From Fibrobacterota bacterium (GTDB lineage: Bacteria > Fibrobacterota > Chitinivibrionia > Chitinivibrionales > Chitinispirillaceae), in assembly GCA_023459055.1 (NCBI GenBank), contig JAEWVR010000019.1, forward strand, positions 38,480 to 102,479: a stretch of 64,000 bases of DNA, given 5' to 3'. The translations under genes were made by a program, and so were the position numbers. The notes below the pieces were generated by a model. That model saw only the letters and a list, made by a program, of their open reading frames with translations, made no database searches and was not told the origin of the DNA. Below are positions 61,581 through 64,000 of the stretch, in pieces (the first letter of the stretch is position 1; every line of letters starts with the position of its first letter).

Positions 61581-63338
61581 TTATGGGTCGTCTTTACACG
61601 TAGTAATACTGTAGATCATACGCATATCAGTTCCAGGAAAGGTGACCTCCGTTTCGTTGAGTTCGTCACATAGTTTTTTAATCGCCATATCTTGTGATTT
61701 GCAGGCCTGATGTGGCAAAATAACTGTTAGTGTATTTTTTTCTTTGTCAGGAATCAATTCTGCATTTGAAGTAAAAATCCTTTTAATCAGCATTCTTGCA
61801 TCTTCACTATCAGATAAATATTCTCGTAATGTTTCCACTAATGCACACTCAGAACGATATGCTATCATTTTTATTGTGTCAACGAGGTGTTTACTTTCAA
61901 CACTCAGCGCTTTAAATTGTTGATCCGGGGGAAGATCCTTTACTTGTATGTGACTTGATAGCTCTTTACGATTATTTTTAAGCTCAATTAGATTATTTGC
62001 CAGCCCTTCGATAGTATGGCGAAGATCTGCTTTCTTTTGAGCATACGACTCAACTTCACCTGGTTCGAGTTCTCCCGTAAACTCAATGTCACAGAAAACA
62101 GCCTTTAAACGTGTCAATTTTGATGTCGTTGCTTTAATCGTAGTTGTCAAAGCTCTATAGGCTGGATTTACCACCTTTGTAGTCTCAGGAATTTGCTCCG
62201 TTGAATAGTCCAATAACCTATCTAAATTATAATTCTCTCTCATATATTTAAAGTAGTTTTCCTGAGACCATCTTGAGAATAATTCAATTGCAATAGTTAA
62301 CAAGTCAGAGATATAGTCAGTTGACAGCATCGAAGTCTGGTGATCCTCTTTTTTTAAGCACCGTATCTCTCGTACCCATAATCCATTTGATAATTTCGAA
62401 CCTCGCTCTGCCAGTACAATCGTTTTTGACATACCTGTAACTTTGTCAATACTTGTATACTCTGAAAACTCTTCTTTATCCCAGGTGTCTTTAGGAAACT
62501 TATGGTAGGTGATTATTGCAATTCGTTGATTTTTCATTTCAGACATAAAGGCAGGACTGTATCCCTCACGATCAAAAATTACGGTAAAACGATGAAGGTG
62601 TGGATTAGCACCAAGCTCTTCTGGACTTGGTTGAGAGGGCACATCTTTTAGTAAGACAGGTATTATTTCTCTTCTCAGTACAGCAAGTAAACCATCATTA
62701 ACAGCCACACTTACGCAGAAAAAAGGTTTCCCATCCATCGCATTTACCCAATAGTCAACCGTTGCGCGCAAACACAACTTCTCACGCGCGACATAGTGAC
62801 GAGGAAGTTTCGTCGCACTTCCATGATAAACGCGCGTATGCCCATCAACACATAACACACCAGCACTTTTAACATCAGCATTCATCCACTTCTTAGAAAG
62901 CATCGCACTCCAGCTCTCAGTTTTTCTTTGTTCTGCTAAGAACTCAACTTTCTTTCGTAACGTTTTAACCTCCGGTATGCGGTCTATTCCAAGAATCTTT
63001 CCCCATTCTCCAGGTGTGCTATAGCGAAGTTGTTCAAATGTTTTTACACGGCATAGTGCAAGAAATGCAATAACAAGAAAAATCTGCGGAAGCGTATAAT
63101 AACCTTGTGGAAACTTAAAATGTTCTTCAATGGAATCTAATAAACCATTGCTTAGCAGTGCCGCCAGAGAAAACAATACACCAGCATTTTCAACATCACA
63201 ATGGTGGCCAAACTCAGTATCAACACCGTCTATCAGGCCAAAACGGGCACAAACTCTGTCAAGCACATTTGTTGCACCCATTCCTATAGGGGAACACGCA
63301 TCAAGAGTATTTCGCAGACTACGAGTTACTGGGGTCAC
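61581..63338 (-). CDS. transposase, catalytic part (DDE type)
   Basis: This 585-aa reading frame has a likely RNase H-like DDE triad: Asp in CVDGHTRVYHG, Asp in VIFDREGYS, and Glu in RWSQENYFKYM. Long helical regions follow. It starts at a GTG at 63338, but its frame stays open upstream through the A8 run at the end of the first gene, so it is probably made mainly as a fusion by -1 frameshifting. Confidence 0.85.
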   Translation of the reverse strand: MTPVTRSLRNTLDACSPIGMGATNVLDRVCARFGLIDGVDTEFGHHCDVENAGVLFSLAALLSNGLLDSIEEHFKFPQGYYTLPQIFLVIAFLALCRVKTFEQLRYSTPGEWGKILGIDRIPEVKTLRKKVEFLAEQRKTESWSAMLSKKWMNADVKSAGVLCVDGHTRVYHGSATKLPRHYVAREKLCLRATVDYWVNAMDGKPFFCVSVAVNDGLLAVLRREIIPVLLKDVPSQPSPEELGANPHLHRFTVIFDREGYSPAFMSEMKNQRIAIITYHKFPKDTWDKEEFSEYTSIDKVTGMSKTIVLAERGSKLSNGLWVREIRCLKKEDHQTSMLSTDYISDLLTIAIELFSRWSQENYFKYMRENYNLDRLLDYSTEQIPETTKVVNPAYRALTTTIKATTSKLTRLKAVFCDIEFTGELEPGEVESYAQKKADLRHTIEGLANNLIELKNNRKELSSHIQVKDLPPDQQFKALSVESKHLVDTIKMIAYRSECALVETLREYLSDSEDARMLIKRIFTSNAELIPDKEKNTLTVILPHQACKSQDMAIKKLCDELNETEVTFPGTDMRMIYSITTCKDDP

Positions 63339-63361
63339 GGGGAGCTGCAGGGCACCACTAT

Positions 63362-63832
63362 TTACAGAGTTTTTTTTAATTGTTCGTTTACATGAAGCTT
63401 CTTTGCGGCAATTGCTTTTCTAATCGTGTCAGATTTCACACCTAATTTTTCTGAAACTTCATTGCGTGATAAACCCTCATCAAATAACTCCTGAGCTTTT
63501 TTTAAAACATCAGCCGTTAAAACCGTTGCACCTCTATGCACTTTTGGTGCAAAAAAAGAATTTATCCCTTTTTCCCGAAACTGCCTAACATATCTCTTTA
63601 CCGTTACTGGAGATAATCCAAATGCCCGTTGAATCTGGGCTCCTGTGACGGAACCATTGACAATAAGTTGGCTTGTATACATTCTAAATGAACGAAGGTC
63701 ATCTTTATGATGAGTGAAGACAGGATGAGCGCCATAGAAATAGGTAATAGTATCATCACGCTCTTCAAAGGCGATGTGTGAATTTATGTCATTACAACCC
63801 ATCGGAAAGATTGGCAGGTGAATCTGGGGCAT
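63362..63832 (-). CDS. transposase, N-terminal DNA-binding part (OrfA)
   Basis: This 156-aa protein contains two helix-turn-helix-like segments (GSVTGAQIQRAFGLSPVTVKR; GLSRNEVSEKLGVKSDTIRKA, 21 and shorter in parts, not continuous motifs). It ends at TAA at 63362 just past an A-rich run. It probably binds the terminal repeats. Together with the downstream frame it forms the OrfAB transposase. Confidence 0.82.
   Translation of the reverse strand: MPQIHLPIFPMGCNDINSHIAFEERDDTITYFYGAHPVFTHHKDDLRSFRMYTSQLIVNGSVTGAQIQRAFGLSPVTVKRYVRQFREKGINSFFAPKVHRGATVLTADVLKKAQELFDEGLSRNEVSEKLGVKSDTIRKAIAAKKLHVNEQLKKTL
63371..63377 (-). promoter_or_regulatory. predicted -1 ribosomal frameshift site (A AAA AAA)
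   Basis: In the OrfA frame the codons read TTA AAA AAA ACT CTG TAA. Slipping back one base at the A heptamer continues as AAA AAA AAC TCT GTA AAT AGT and remains open into the catalytic frame. This is the classical slippery pattern used by several IS families. Confidence 0.7.
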
Positions 63833-63983
63833 ACATTACTCCGACTTTATAGATGGTATCACTGCAAAATCCGTATAAAAAATATAGTATCTGTTGGGTG
63901 TTGTTGTCCAAAACTTAATTAACGTTGATGGTATTAGACTTGACGGCTGTTTTGCTTTACATGTACGACTCAGCAAAAAACAC

Positions 63984-64000
63984 TAGGTCAGGTGGTCTGA
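63984..64000 (-). repeat. IS right terminal inverted repeat
   Basis: TAGGTCAGGTGGTCTGA is the exact reverse complement of the left end. The window ends at the last base of the element. Confidence 0.95.

Larger units (their letters stand above)
61524..64000 (-). mobile_element. insertion sequence with 17-bp perfect terminal inverted repeats
   Basis: The left end TCAGACCACCTGACCTA (61524-61540) is the exact reverse complement of 63984-64000. The element of about 2.48 kb contains a two-gene transposase with a predicted -1 frameshift and is inserted in an rhs gene. The right flank, and so any target duplication, lies outside the window. I could not assign it to a named IS family. Confidence 0.9.

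Overview
The window looks like a chromosome segment from a Gram-negative, diderm bacterium of the Fibrobacterota (Fibrobacteres/Chitinivibrionia) type. This is inferred from a TIGR02147-family regulator translationally coupled to a lipoprotein gene (29848-31952), a pairing I know mainly from Fibrobacter relatives. Supporting features are many outer-membrane barrels, a GH10 xylanase with a carboxypeptidase-regulatory-like N-terminus, a CE2-type esterase, DUF1573, PorV-like barrels and a 'YPNP' C-terminal domain like those of type IX secretion cargo.

Layout. 0-6 kb: housekeeping genes (mtgA, a membrane-anchored MutS-like ATPase, a lipoprotein, tRNA-Gly(CCC), icd). 5.8-16 kb: a + strand run of four envelope genes, namely a small anchored protein, a PorV-like barrel with a beta-propeller nested inside it, a very large M6-like protein whose zinc site has decayed, and a gluzincin/PD40-propeller/barrel protein. 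A strong terminator at 8.84 kb splits the run. 16-22 kb: aroD, a spore-photoproduct-lyase-like radical SAM protein, DUF1573, a second radical SAM protein, and a GH10 xylanase with a perfect 17-bp palindrome upstream and a strong terminator downstream. 22-29.5 kb: a decayed type I restriction island. hsdM and hsdS survive only as about 30-codon ends fused at a deletion scar. hsdR is intact but carries an in-frame repeat/DUF559-endonuclease insertion. A PIN-like protein lies between them and a NYN/LOTUS-type RNase-like protein follows. 29.8-32 kb: the TIGR02147 regulator and its lipoprotein. 32-40.6 kb: a three-gene set encoding an OB-fold membrane protein, a long flotillin and a 1800-aa DUF3686/AAA+ ATPase. 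40.8-50.4 kb: cofactor genes (coaX, a degenerate biotin-ligase-like gene, nadC, nadA, nifS) with a FecR-barrel protein, a sigma-54 activator and a CE2-like esterase. 50.7-58.1 kb: two secreted proteins, a YkgJ-type protein, a Wzi-like barrel, a WbaP-like sugar transferase, coaE and a SpoIIE-phosphatase/HATPase fusion. 58.5-64 kb: a truncated yifB/comM, an Rhs polymorphic-toxin locus with a displaced orphan tip and two candidate immunity genes, and an IS element with 17-bp perfect terminal inverted repeats that cuts the rhs gene. The right end of the IS coincides with the end of the window.

How genes work together. nifS-nadA plus nadC give most of the aspartate-to-NaMN route; NadA needs a [4Fe-4S] cluster and the adjacent NifS can supply sulfur for it. 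The flotillin set is translationally coupled and looks like one membrane-associated machine. The rhs locus has the layout of a recombining toxin cassette: two tips share a 189-bp direct repeat and each is followed by its own small gene. Dispersed GC-rich repeats (16.8, 22.0-22.3, 25.1-25.4, 37.6 kb) mark past insertion or rearrangement. All functional statements come from reading the sequence and remembered family motifs; no search was run.
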